From assembly GCF_001646665.1 (NCBI RefSeq), contig NZ_LWBU01000280.1:1-64000 (forward strand): 64,000 nt of DNA, in the 5' to 3' direction. The notes below the pieces were generated by a model. It was not told where the DNA came from, did no database searches, and saw only the letters and a list, made by a program, of their open reading frames with translations. Source of the DNA: Streptomyces noursei. Its GTDB lineage: Bacteria > Actinomycetota > Actinomycetes > Streptomycetales > Streptomycetaceae. Positions 1-7,950 of the stretch are shown piece by piece (within the stretch, counting starts at the first letter, position 1; each line of letters begins with the position of its first letter). Position numbers and translations under genes: made by a program.

Positions 1-15
1 CTTTGCGGACACGAC

Positions 16-447
16 CTAGCGCTCGGACAGCTCGGAGGGGGCCTCCTGGACCGTCCAGCCGTTGCCGTCCGGGTCCTTGAAGAACATGAACGAGTTCCAC
101 GTCTCGCCCTTGCCCTCCGTCCAGCCCGCCGGGCCCACGTGCCGGACCGGGCTCACCTCCACGCCGTGGGCCGTCAGCCGCTCCCGGGCCGCCTCGATGT
201 CGGTCACGCACAGCTGGAGGCCGTGCAGCGAACCCGGCGCCATCACCTCCTCGCCCGGCGCCGCGGGCATACCGCTCTGGAGGGCGATCGAACAGCGGGA
301 CCCGGGCGGGGTCAGCTGGATGATGCGGATCCCCGGCGCCACCTCGGTGTCCAGGTCGACCCTGAAACCGCACTTGGTGCCGTAGAAGTCCTTCGCCCGG
401 TCGAGGTCGGCGACCGGGACGAGGACCACTTCGAGTGTCCAGTTCAT
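16..447 (-). CDS. VOC-family (glyoxalase/bleomycin-resistance fold) protein
   Basis: The product is 143 residues, the usual length for a single-chain VOC protein with two beta-alpha-beta-beta-beta modules. The N-terminal module holds the LVPVADLDRAKDFYG signature. The C-terminal module ends in FFKDPDGNGWTVQEAP, the typical closing strand that supplies a metal-ligand position in this superfamily. The start at 447 is set by a GGAGGAG ribosome-binding site six or seven bases upstream; open frame continues beyond it, but without another ribosome-binding site. The substrate is unknown: relatives include glyoxalases, ring-cleavage dioxygenases and drug-binding proteins. No neighbour shares its direction closely enough to suggest a pathway, though the PIG-L gene upstream is also on the minus strand. 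Confidence 0.85.
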   Translation of the reverse strand: MNWTLEVVLVPVADLDRAKDFYGTKCGFRVDLDTEVAPGIRIIQLTPPGSRCSIALQSGMPAAPGEEVMAPGSLHGLQLCVTDIEAARERLTAHGVEVSPVRHVGPAGWTEGKGETWNSFMFFKDPDGNGWTVQEAPSELSER

Positions 448-506
448 GCGTTCTCCTCCATGGGTGGGTACGTCCATCAAAGCCGGACTCCACCCGCGGC
501 GGGGGC

Positions 507-2513
507 TCATCGCTCCCAGGGCGTCCAATTCAGCCGGCCGTCCAGCCCCAGCGTCGCGAAGCCGGCCGGTGCCGCCGCCGGGGCGCCGGCGAACAGCCCC
601 CGACCGGTCGCCCACGGCCCACCGGCCGAGGCCGCCACCGCGCCGGAGCCCGCCCGCACGACCGGCCGGCCCTCCCATGCGGCCACCGCGCCGTGGCCGG
701 CGACACCGCCCGGCGCGTCCCGCACCGGCGAGGCGTGACCGCTCCCGGCGAAGCGGGCCGAGCGGACGTCGCCCGAGGCCGGCTTCCGGAACCACAGCCG
801 GACCCCGTCGGCGCCGTCGGGCGAGGCGCCCAGCGCCACGGTGGTCGCCGGCAGCCCGGTCGCCACCGGTCCGGCCACCGGCCCGCCCGGGGCGGCCTGC
901 GCCCACGCCAGCACCGTCCTCGGCGTGCCCGCGAACACGTACCCGCGGCCCTTCGCGTCCGTCGCCGCCACCGGGTCGCCCCGCAGGTCCCGCCCGCCGG
1001 CCGGCCGCCACGGCCCCCAGCCGCCGTCCGCCCGCTGGGCGCTCGCGCTCAGGGAGTGACCGCCGTCGCGCACGTACACCGTCATCAGGCCCGCCCGGTC
1101 CACCAGTACCGCCGGCAGGCTGATGTCGGACGTCGCCGTCTCGTCGTCCCGCTCGGGCGTCCCCAGCGACCGCCACGCGCCGAACCGTCCGCCCGGCTCC
1201 GACTGCACGGACGTGACGACCTCGCGGCGGTACTCCCCGTCCAGGTCGGTCCGCGTGCCGAACACCGCGATCCGGCCGTCCGGCAGCCGCACCGAGGTCA
1301 CCCCGGCGTCCAGCCCCGCGCCCGGCCGCAGGACCGGCCCCGTCCACCGCGCGGCGGCGGCGCCGTCCTTGTGCCACACCGCCAGGCGGCCGTCGAGCAC
1401 GGCGAACGCGTACAGCTCGCCCTGCGACGCGCCCCGCTGCACCCAGGAGGCCGAATTGCCCCGGGCGTAGCGGATCGACTGCGCCCAGCCGTGTCCGGCG
1501 GGACGGGCGGCCACCTTGCGGTCGCCGCAGCCGGCCGGGTCCTCGCAGTAGTCGGTGTGGTCCCACCAGGCGTACGTCTTCAGCGTCCGCAGCTTCGCCG
1601 CGGTGCTCTTCGGGTCCAGGGAGTGCGGCAGGCCGCCGGTCGAGTAGCCGAGGTAGTTCTGCACGGCGAACGCAGGCCGGCCCGGCCTCTCCGCGTACCG
1701 GGCGAGCGCCGCCTGCGCGAACCGGGCGCCGTACATGTGGTCCTGGTGGTCGGAGAGCTTGCCGGTCCTGTCGTTCAGGCCGGGCGTCGGGTCCATCATC
1801 CGTACGAAGGTGGGCTTGAAGCGGGCCAGGACACCGGTGAGCGTCTCGACCGTCCCGTCCTTGGTGTACGCGAAGCCGTCCCGGACCGGGGAACCGGCGG
1901 CGAGCTGCGACTCCAGGCGCTCCACCCGGCCGTCCCACAGGCCGCGGAGGCTGTGCGGCCGGTCGCCGGTGATGCTGCCCGCCTCGCGCAGCTGGAGCCA
2001 GACCAGGCTGATCCGCGGGTCGGCGCGCAGTGTGTCCAGCTCGGCCCGGCCGCCGCCGGCGGTGGCCATGGAGGTGCGGTCCCAGGGGCTGGTGCGGTTG
2101 CCGGTGGCCATCTCGGCGTAGGCCGCGCGTATGCCGTTCTGCCGGGCCTCCGAGTACGCCGCCTTGTCGGCGCGCGGGGCGGGGTCCTGGCGGCGGGCGT
2201 TGCGGCCGTCGGACTCGCCCGCGGTGAGGTAGACGGACGTGAGGCTGTGACCGGAGGCGATGGACTGCGCGGTGTCGGGGTTCATGAAGAACAGGTCGTC
2301 GTCCGGGTGGGCCATGATCTGCACCACCGCCTCGCCGCTCGTCCGGACGGGCTTGACCGCGTCTGCCTCGGGCACGCCCCGGCTCGGTACGTCGGACGCG
2401 TCCGACGACCCGGCGGTGAATGTCAGGGTGCCGCCCGTGATGCCGGCCAGCACGGCGATCGGCGCGGCCCAGAGCAGGCCGCGGCGGAACGTGGACAGGG
2501 CGGGGCGAGGCAT
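507..2513 (-). CDS. PIG-L family deacetylase with C-terminal beta-propeller-like region
   Basis: The product has 668 residues. An N-terminal hydrophobic stretch (about residues 8-28) looks like a signal peptide or anchor. The LmbE/PIG-L domain follows, opening with QIMAHPDDDLFF, in which AHPDD is the zinc-binding motif of N-acetylglucosaminyl de-N-acetylases, and containing YLTAGESDG and DHQDHMYGARF. From about residue 350 the rest is built of repeated W/G-rich blades (RLPDGRIAVFGTR, AVLDGRLAVWHKDG) resembling the carbohydrate-binding beta-propellers often attached to secreted PIG-L proteins. It probably deacetylates an extracellular amino sugar or glycoconjugate. The start at 2513 was chosen because a GGAAG site precedes it and the hydrophobic segment begins soon after; an upstream ATG in frame lacks a site. 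Confidence 0.8.
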   Translation of the reverse strand: MPRPALSTFRRGLLWAAPIAVLAGITGGTLTFTAGSSDASDVPSRGVPEADAVKPVRTSGEAVVQIMAHPDDDLFFMNPDTAQSIASGHSLTSVYLTAGESDGRNARRQDPAPRADKAAYSEARQNGIRAAYAEMATGNRTSPWDRTSMATAGGGRAELDTLRADPRISLVWLQLREAGSITGDRPHSLRGLWDGRVERLESQLAAGSPVRDGFAYTKDGTVETLTGVLARFKPTFVRMMDPTPGLNDRTGKLSDHQDHMYGARFAQAALARYAERPGRPAFAVQNYLGYSTGGLPHSLDPKSTAAKLRTLKTYAWWDHTDYCEDPAGCGDRKVAARPAGHGWAQSIRYARGNSASWVQRGASQGELYAFAVLDGRLAVWHKDGAAAARWTGPVLRPGAGLDAGVTSVRLPDGRIAVFGTRTDLDGEYRREVVTSVQSEPGGRFGAWRSLGTPERDDETATSDISLPAVLVDRAGLMTVYVRDGGHSLSASAQRADGGWGPWRPAGGRDLRGDPVAATDAKGRGYVFAGTPRTVLAWAQAAPGGPVAGPVATGLPATTVALGASPDGADGVRLWFRKPASGDVRSARFAGSGHASPVRDAPGGVAGHGAVAAWEGRPVVRAGSGAVAASAGGPWATGRGLFAGAPAAAPAGFATLGLDGRLNWTPWER

Positions 2514-2778
2514 GGGCGGCGGCTTCCGTGAGCGGACGGGGGGTGAACCGGGGGTGAAGAGGGCCGGCGCGCCCGCCGGGTTCATCCGCCCCGGTGTGCG
2601 GTGCCTCACGCCCGCGCCCGCCTCCGGGCCCGCGCCCCCGGCGCCCCGCGCCCCGGGAGCCGCGCCCCCCGCCCCGCCCTCGCGCCCACCCCCCCCCGCG
2701 CCCGGACGCCGCGGCCCGTTCCCGGGGCCTCACGGTGCGGTGCGGGCGCGGGCCGATAGGCTCGGGAGGCACGCGAAG
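2514..2778. other. Intergenic region between divergent PIG-L and glnE genes
   Basis: This gap holds no supported gene. It is very C-rich, with runs of C near 2690-2697, and must carry the promoter of the PIG-L gene, though no convincing -10/-35 pair is visible. The rest of the gap up to glnE is occupied by the conserved element annotated separately. Confidence 0.5.
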
Positions 2779-2914
2779 GCGAGTGAGCCGAAGGGGCGCG
2801 CGGGCGTCGTCAGGGAGAACGCGCGGAGGTCCCGGGGGACCGGGAACCGCGCACGATCGACCGTCGACGCACGCGGCGGGCGCCCCGGAGGGGAACCGAG
2901 CCTCAGAAAGGGGC
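2779..2914 (+). repeat. Conserved non-coding element, copy A (upstream of glnE)
   Basis: About 136 bp that align by eye, almost without gaps and at roughly four identical bases in five, with the reverse complement of 63543-63681. Shared blocks include GAAGGGGCGCGCGGGCG, AGGGAGAACGCGCGGAGG, GCACGATCGACCGTCG and GAACCGAGCCTC. A small hairpin (2829-2840, GTCC-CGGG-GGAC) is GTTC-CGAG-GAAC in copy B, a compensated base pair. A second hairpin pairs GAGG (2888-2891) with CCTC (2901-2904). The element ends in GAAAGGGG, which serves as the glnE ribosome-binding site. Function is unknown: it could be an RNA leader or a dispersed intergenic repeat. Confidence 0.7.
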
Positions 2915-2917
2915 GAC

Positions 2918-5902
2918 ATGACCGGGCCGGGGCGCAGGAGCAGTACCTTCACCCGACTGCTGCGGCACGGCTTCACCGATCCGTCCGCCGCCGAGCGGCT
3001 CCTGGAACTGCCCGTGCTGTCCGCCGTGCGCGGCGACCCGGTCCTCCTCGACGCGCTCGGCGCCACCGCCGACCCCGACCTGGCGCTGCGCGGGCTCGTC
3101 CGGCTCGCCGAGGCGCAGGGCGAGGACGGCCGGCAGCTCCTCGGCACCGTCCTGAGCGCCAAGCCGCTGCGCGACCGGCTGCTCGGCGTGCTGGGCGCCT
3201 CCGAGGCGCTGGGCGACCACCTGGCCCGCCACCCGCGCGACTGGGAGGCACTGGTCACGTACGAGTCGACCGACCTGCACCCGGGCGTCGCCGACTTCGA
3301 GCGCGGGCTGGCCGGGGCGACCGATCCCGTGTCGCTGCGCGTGGCCTACCGCCGTTGCCTGCTGGCCATAGCGGCCCGTGACGTGTGCGGCACCACCGAC
3401 GTCGCCGAGACCGCCGCCGAGCTGGCCGACCTCGCCACGGCCACCCTCCGCAAGGCCCTCGCCCTGGCGAGCGCCGCCGCCCCGGAGGACGCGGCGCTGT
3501 GCCGCCTCGCGGTGATCGCGATGGGCAAGTGCGGCGGCAACGAACTGAACTACGTCTCGGACGTGGACGTCATCTTCGTCGGCGAGCCCGCCGACGGCGC
3601 CGACGAGGGCAAGGCCCTCCAGGCCGCGACCCGGCTGGCCTCGCACCTGATGCGCATCTGCTCCGAGCCGACCGTCGAGGGCACCATCTGGCCGGTCGAC
3701 GCCAACCTGCGGCCCGAGGGCAGGAACGGGCCCCTGGTGCGCACCCTCTCCAGCCACCTTGCCTACTACCAGCGCTGGGCCAAGACGTGGGAGTTCCAGG
3801 CCCTCCTCAAGGCCCGTCCGGTGGCCGGGGACGCCCGGCTGGGCGCCGCGTACGCCGAGGCCGTCTCACCCCTGGTGTGGCAGGCCGCCGAGCGGGAGAA
3901 CTTCGTCGCCGACGTACAGAAGATGCGCCGCCGCGTGGTGGACAACATTCCCGTCGCCCACGTCGACCGCGAGCTGAAGCTCGGTCCCGGCGGGCTCCGG
4001 GACGTCGAGTTCGCGGTGCAGCTGTTGCAGCTGGTGCACGGGCGCAGCGACGCCACCCTGCACAGCGGCACCACCCTGGAGGCGCTGAAGGCGCTGGCGG
4101 CCGGCGGCTACGTGGGCCGCGCCGACGCCGCCCAGCTCGACGAGGCCTACCGCTTCCTGCGCGCGATGGAGCACCGCATCCAGCTCTTCCGGCTGCGCCG
4201 CACCCACCTCGTCCCGGAGGGCGAGGAGGACCTGCGCCGGCTGGGCCGCTCCCTGGGGCTGCGCACCGACCCGGTCGCCACGCTGAACCGGGAGTGGCGG
4301 CGGCACGCTGCGGTGGTGCGGCGGCTGCACGAGAAGCTGTTCTACCGGCCGCTGCTGGACGCCGTCGCCCAGCTCACGCCCGGCGAGACCCGGCTGAGCG
4401 CCAAGGCCGCCGGGCAGCGGCTGGAGGCCCTGGGGTACGCCGATCCGGCCGCCGCCCTGCGGCACCTGGAGGCCCTGTCGTCGGGGGTCACCCGGAAGGC
4501 CGCGATCCAGCGGACGCTGCTGCCGGTGCTGCTCGGCTGGTTCGCCGACTCGGCGGACCCGGACGCCGGCCTGCTGGGCTTCCGCCAGGTGTCGGACGCG
4601 CTCGGCAAGACGCCCTGGTACCTGCGCCTCCTGCGCGACGAGGGCGCGGCGGCGGAGAACCTCGCCCGGGTGCTGTCCGCCGGGCGCCTCGCCCCCGACC
4701 TGCTGCTGCGCGCCCCGGAGGCGGTGGCGATCCTCGGCGCGCCCGAGGGCCTGCGGCCGCGCGGCCGGGACCACCTGGAGCCGGAGATCCTCGCGGCGGT
4801 CGGCCGCGCGGAGGACGCCGAACTGGCGGTCGCCGTCGCCCGCGGCGTACGGCGCCGGGAGCTGTTCCGCACCGCCGCCGCCGACATCATCGGCTCGTAC
4901 GGCACGGAGGACAGCCCCGCCGAGGCCGATCCCGGTGCCCTGGTGGACCGTGTCGGCCAGGCCGTCACCGACCTGAACGCGGCGACCATCGCGGGCGCCC
5001 TGCGCGCCGCCGTGCGCGAGCAGTGGGGCGACACGCTGCCCACCCGGTTCGCGGTGATCGGCATGGGCCGGTTCGGAGGCCACGAGCTGGGGTACGGCTC
5101 CGACGCGGACGTGCTCTTCGTCCACGAGCCGCGCGAGGGCGTCGACGAGCAGGAGGCGGCGCGGGCGGCGAACGCCGTGGTCGCGGAGATGCGCCGGCTG
5201 CTCCAGCTGCCCACCGCCGACCCGCCGCTCCTCATCGACGCGGACCTGCGCCCCGAGGGCAAGAGCGGCCCCCTGGTGCGGACCCTGAAGTCGTACGCCG
5301 CCTACTACCGCCGCTGGTCGCTCGGCTGGGAGAGCCAGGCGCTGCTGCGCGCCGAGCCGATGGCCGGCGACCCCGACCTGGGCCGCCGGTTCATCGAGCT
5401 GGCCGACCCGCTGCGCTACCCCGAGCAGGGCCTGGACGAGGCCGCCGTGCGCGAGATCCGGCGCCTGAAGGCCCGGATGGAGACCGAGCGGCTCCCGCGC
5501 GGCGCCGACCCCGCCCTGCACACCAAGCTGGGGCGCGGCGGGCTGTCGGACGTCGAGTGGACGGTGCAGCTCCTCCAGATGTGCCACGGCCACCACGTGC
5601 CGGGCCTGCGCACCACCCGCACCCGCCAGGCCCTGGCCGCCGCCCGCGACGCGGGCCTGATCGGCGAGCAGGACGCCCGGACGCTCGACGAGGCGTGGGT
5701 GCTGGCGACCCGGGTCCGCAACGGCGTGATGCTGGTACGCGGCCGGGCGGGCGACACCTTCCCGTCCGACACCCGCGAGCTGGCGGCGGTCGGCCGGTAC
5801 CTCGGCTACGGGCCCGGGCACGTCGGCGAGATGGTCGAGGACTACCGGCGTACGACGCGCCGGGCCCGGGCGGTGGTGGAGGAGCTGTTCTACGGCGGCT
5901 GA
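2918..5902 (+). CDS. glnE: Bifunctional glutamine synthetase adenylyltransferase/adenylyl-removing enzyme
   Basis: GlnE attaches AMP to, and removes it from, glutamine synthetase I, tuning it to nitrogen supply in the cytoplasm. The 994-residue product has the two-headed family structure. Each half carries a nucleotidyltransferase motif, IAMGKCGGNELNYVSDVDV near residue 200 and IGMGRFGGHELGYGSDADV near residue 712, followed by DANLRPEGRNGPLVRTL and DADLRPEGKSGPLVRTL. The paired aspartates of each motif are the metal ligands. Length is within the usual range for actinobacterial GlnE. The start at 2918 follows GAAAGGGG by a few bases. Its target, GlnA with Tyr397 intact, lies 42 kb away in the same window; glnD and glnK are not here. 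The 5' flank holds conserved element A. Confidence 0.97.
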   Translation: MTGPGRRSSTFTRLLRHGFTDPSAAERLLELPVLSAVRGDPVLLDALGATADPDLALRGLVRLAEAQGEDGRQLLGTVLSAKPLRDRLLGVLGASEALGDHLARHPRDWEALVTYESTDLHPGVADFERGLAGATDPVSLRVAYRRCLLAIAARDVCGTTDVAETAAELADLATATLRKALALASAAAPEDAALCRLAVIAMGKCGGNELNYVSDVDVIFVGEPADGADEGKALQAATRLASHLMRICSEPTVEGTIWPVDANLRPEGRNGPLVRTLSSHLAYYQRWAKTWEFQALLKARPVAGDARLGAAYAEAVSPLVWQAAERENFVADVQKMRRRVVDNIPVAHVDRELKLGPGGLRDVEFAVQLLQLVHGRSDATLHSGTTLEALKALAAGGYVGRADAAQLDEAYRFLRAMEHRIQLFRLRRTHLVPEGEEDLRRLGRSLGLRTDPVATLNREWRRHAAVVRRLHEKLFYRPLLDAVAQLTPGETRLSAKAAGQRLEALGYADPAAALRHLEALSSGVTRKAAIQRTLLPVLLGWFADSADPDAGLLGFRQVSDALGKTPWYLRLLRDEGAAAENLARVLSAGRLAPDLLLRAPEAVAILGAPEGLRPRGRDHLEPEILAAVGRAEDAELAVAVARGVRRRELFRTAAADIIGSYGTEDSPAEADPGALVDRVGQAVTDLNAATIAGALRAAVREQWGDTLPTRFAVIGMGRFGGHELGYGSDADVLFVHEPREGVDEQEAARAANAVVAEMRRLLQLPTADPPLLIDADLRPEGKSGPLVRTLKSYAAYYRRWSLGWESQALLRAEPMAGDPDLGRRFIELADPLRYPEQGLDEAAVREIRRLKARMETERLPRGADPALHTKLGRGGLSDVEWTVQLLQMCHGHHVPGLRTTRTRQALAAARDAGLIGEQDARTLDEAWVLATRVRNGVMLVRGRAGDTFPSDTRELAAVGRYLGYGPGHVGEMVEDYRRTTRRARAVVEELFYGG

Positions 5903-5910
5903 GTCCGCCG

Positions 5911-5927
5911 CCCGGGCCGGGCCCGGG
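5911..5927. terminator. Short bidirectional hairpin between convergent glnE and PAP2 genes
   Basis: CCCGGGC and GCCCGGG pair around a three-base loop, in the 37-bp gap between the convergent ends of glnE and the PAP2-like gene. There is no U-tract, as is common in Streptomyces. Confidence 0.4.
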
Positions 5928-5939
5928 CTGCGGCCGGCG

Positions 5940-6818
5940 TCAGCGGCGCGCCCTCCACAGGCGCGGGGCGTCGGCCGCCACGTGGCGGGCCAGCCGGTGC
6001 GGCATGCTGCCGTACCAGACGAACGCCAGGGTGTAGCCGAACGCCAGGCAGATCATGCCGCCCACCGCGTCCAGCCAGAAGTGGTTGGCCGTGGCGACGA
6101 TGACGACGAGCGTGGCGGTCGGGTAGAGCAGGCCGAGGATCTTCGCCCAGGGCGCCTTGGCCAGGGCGAAGATGGTCAGGCCGCACCAGAGCGACCACCC
6201 GATGTGCATGGACGGCATCGCGGCGTACTGGTTGGACATGTTCTTCAGGTCGCCCGACGCCATCGAGCCCCACGTGTGGTGCACCAGCACGGTGTCGATG
6301 AACCGCTCGGAGGTCATCAGGCGCGGCGGCGCCAGCGGGTACAGGTAGTAGCCGAGCAGGGCGACGCCGGTGGTGGAGAACAGGACCAGGCGGGTGGCGG
6401 CGTACCGCCCCGGATGCCACCGGTACAGCCACACCAGGACACCGATGGTGACGATGAAGTGCAGCGTGGCGTAGTAGTAGTTCATGCCCACGATCAGCCA
6501 CGTCACCGAGTCCACCGCGTGGTTCACGGTCTTCTCGACGGCGATGCCGAGGGACTGCTCCGCCCGCCAGATCCAGTCGGCGTTGCGCAGCGCCTCGGCC
6601 TTCTGCTCCGGCACGGCGTTGCGGATCAGCGAGTACGTCCAGTAGCTCACCGCGATCAGCAGGATCTCGAACCAGATGCGGGGCCGCCGCGGGGCGCGCG
6701 CACGCTGCCACACGGTCCGGCTGTCCGCCACGCGGGCCGGACCCTGTTCGATGGGTGATTCCACCGGTGGTGCCGGGGCCTCGCGGCCTTCCAGTGTCCT
6801 CACAGTCGTGTCACCCAT
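5940..6818 (-). CDS. PAP2-like integral membrane phosphatase/phosphotransferase
   Basis: The product is 292 residues with a charged cytoplasmic N-terminus of about 45 residues and about six membrane spans, the first being IWFEILLIAVSYWTYSLI. The PAP2 signature is present as PLAPPRLM, then PSMHIGWSLW, then ANHFWLDAVGG. The two histidines and the aspartate match the catalytic set of the PAP2/inositol-phosphorylceramide-synthase (Aur1) branch, which acts on phospholipid head groups. Streptomyces encode several such proteins and the exact lipid substrate cannot be told. It sits 36 bp behind the LacI gene on the same strand and could be read through from it, but a role in maltose use is unlikely. 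Confidence 0.85.
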   Translation of the reverse strand: MGDTTVRTLEGREAPAPPVESPIEQGPARVADSRTVWQRARAPRRPRIWFEILLIAVSYWTYSLIRNAVPEQKAEALRNADWIWRAEQSLGIAVEKTVNHAVDSVTWLIVGMNYYYATLHFIVTIGVLVWLYRWHPGRYAATRLVLFSTTGVALLGYYLYPLAPPRLMTSERFIDTVLVHHTWGSMASGDLKNMSNQYAAMPSMHIGWSLWCGLTIFALAKAPWAKILGLLYPTATLVVIVATANHFWLDAVGGMICLAFGYTLAFVWYGSMPHRLARHVAADAPRLWRARR

Positions 6819-6854
6819 GGGCCAAGAGTCTGCCAGATAGGTCTACTCGGTCGA

Positions 6855-7925
6855 TCATCCGTCAGTCTGGTCCTCATCGCCATCGCTACGCCTTTCGGAG
6901 GACCTCTGACCCTGGGGTCCCGAGGCGGTGGAACCGCGTACGACCAGCTCGGGCATGAAGACGAACTCGCTGTGCGGGGCGGGGGTGCCGCCCACTTCCT
7001 CCAGCAGGGCCCGCACCGCCGCCTGGCCCATCGCCTGGACGGGCTGGCGGATGGTGGTCAGCGGAGGGTCGGTGAAGGCTATGAGGGGGGAGTCGTCGAA
7101 ACCGACGACGGAGACGTCCCGGGGGACGTGCAGTCCCTTCTGGCGGGCGGCCCGGATGGCACCCAGTGCCATCATGTCGCTCGCGCAGACGACCGCGGTG
7201 CAGCCCCGCTCGATCAGCGCGGTCGCGGCGGCCTGCCCGCCCTCCAGGGTGTACAGCGAGTGCTGGATCAGCTCCTCGCACTGCTCCGGGTCGAGCCCCA
7301 GCCGGGCCTGCATGCCGAGCCGGAAGCCCTCGATCTTGCGCAGCACGGGGACGAACCGCTTGGGCCCGACCGCGAGGCCGATCCTGGTGTGCCCGAGGGA
7401 GGCGAGGTGCGTGACGGCGAGCTGCATCGCGGCCCGGTCGTCGGGGGAGACGAACGGCGCCTGCACCTTGGGGGAGAAGCCGTTGATCAGTACGTAGGGG
7501 ACGCCCTGGCCGCGCAGCTGGTCGTAGCGCGTCATGTCGGCCGTGGTGTCGGCGTGCAGTCCGGACACGAAGATGATGCCGGAAACGCCCCGCTCGACCA
7601 GCATTTCGGTGAGTTCGTCCTCGGTGGAGCCGCCCGGGGTCTGGGTGGCGAGGACGGGCGTGTAGCCCTGGCGGGTCAGACCCTGGCCGATGACCTGGGC
7701 CAGGGCCGGGAAGATGGGGTTGTCCAGCTCGGGGGTTATCAGCCCGACCAGTCCGGCGCTGCGCTGGCGCAGGCGGACGGGACGTTCGTAGCCGAGCACG
7801 TCGAGCGCGGCCAGCACGGACTGACGGGTGGCCGCGGCCACACCGGGCTTGCCGTTGAGCACGCGGCTGACTGTGGCTTCGCTGACCCCCGCCTGGGCTG
7901 CGATGTCGGCTAGCCGCGCGGTCAT
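6855..7925 (-). CDS. malR: LacI-family regulator, MalR-like (copy 1)
   Basis: The product is 356 residues. Residues 1-50 form a LacI helix-turn-helix plus hinge (RLADIAAQAGVSEATVSRV, then LNGK), followed by a periplasmic-binding-protein-like sensor domain with VGLITPELDNPIFPALAQ and VVGFDDSPLIAFTDPPLTT. In Streptomyces, MalR represses the maltose operon and is released by a maltodextrin signal; that role is inferred from family and position. The gene begins 25 bp after the alpha-glucosidase stop, so the two form a minus-strand operon diverging from malEFG. Its recognition helix is identical to that of the second LacI protein at 15077-16150, so both should read the same operators. No strong ribosome-binding site precedes the start at 7925, in line with coupling to the gene before it. 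Confidence 0.88.
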   Translation of the reverse strand: MTARLADIAAQAGVSEATVSRVLNGKPGVAAATRQSVLAALDVLGYERPVRLRQRSAGLVGLITPELDNPIFPALAQVIGQGLTRQGYTPVLATQTPGGSTEDELTEMLVERGVSGIIFVSGLHADTTADMTRYDQLRGQGVPYVLINGFSPKVQAPFVSPDDRAAMQLAVTHLASLGHTRIGLAVGPKRFVPVLRKIEGFRLGMQARLGLDPEQCEELIQHSLYTLEGGQAAATALIERGCTAVVCASDMMALGAIRAARQKGLHVPRDVSVVGFDDSPLIAFTDPPLTTIRQPVQAMGQAAVRALLEEVGGTPAPHSEFVFMPELVVRGSTASGPQGQRSSERRSDGDEDQTDG

Positions 7926-7950
7926 GGAATGCGACTGTACCGGCCGCACG

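Noticed and set aside
16..3258. Minus-strand frame of over 1,000 codons spanning VOC and PIG-L genes and the start of glnE
   Set aside because: Only the last 143 codons (16-447) encode a protein family, with its own ribosome-binding site; the rest lies over the PIG-L gene and the glnE start in other frames.
3385..6036. Plus-strand frame inside glnE in another phase
   Set aside because: R/G/P-rich, with no motif; glnE is unmistakable in its own frame.
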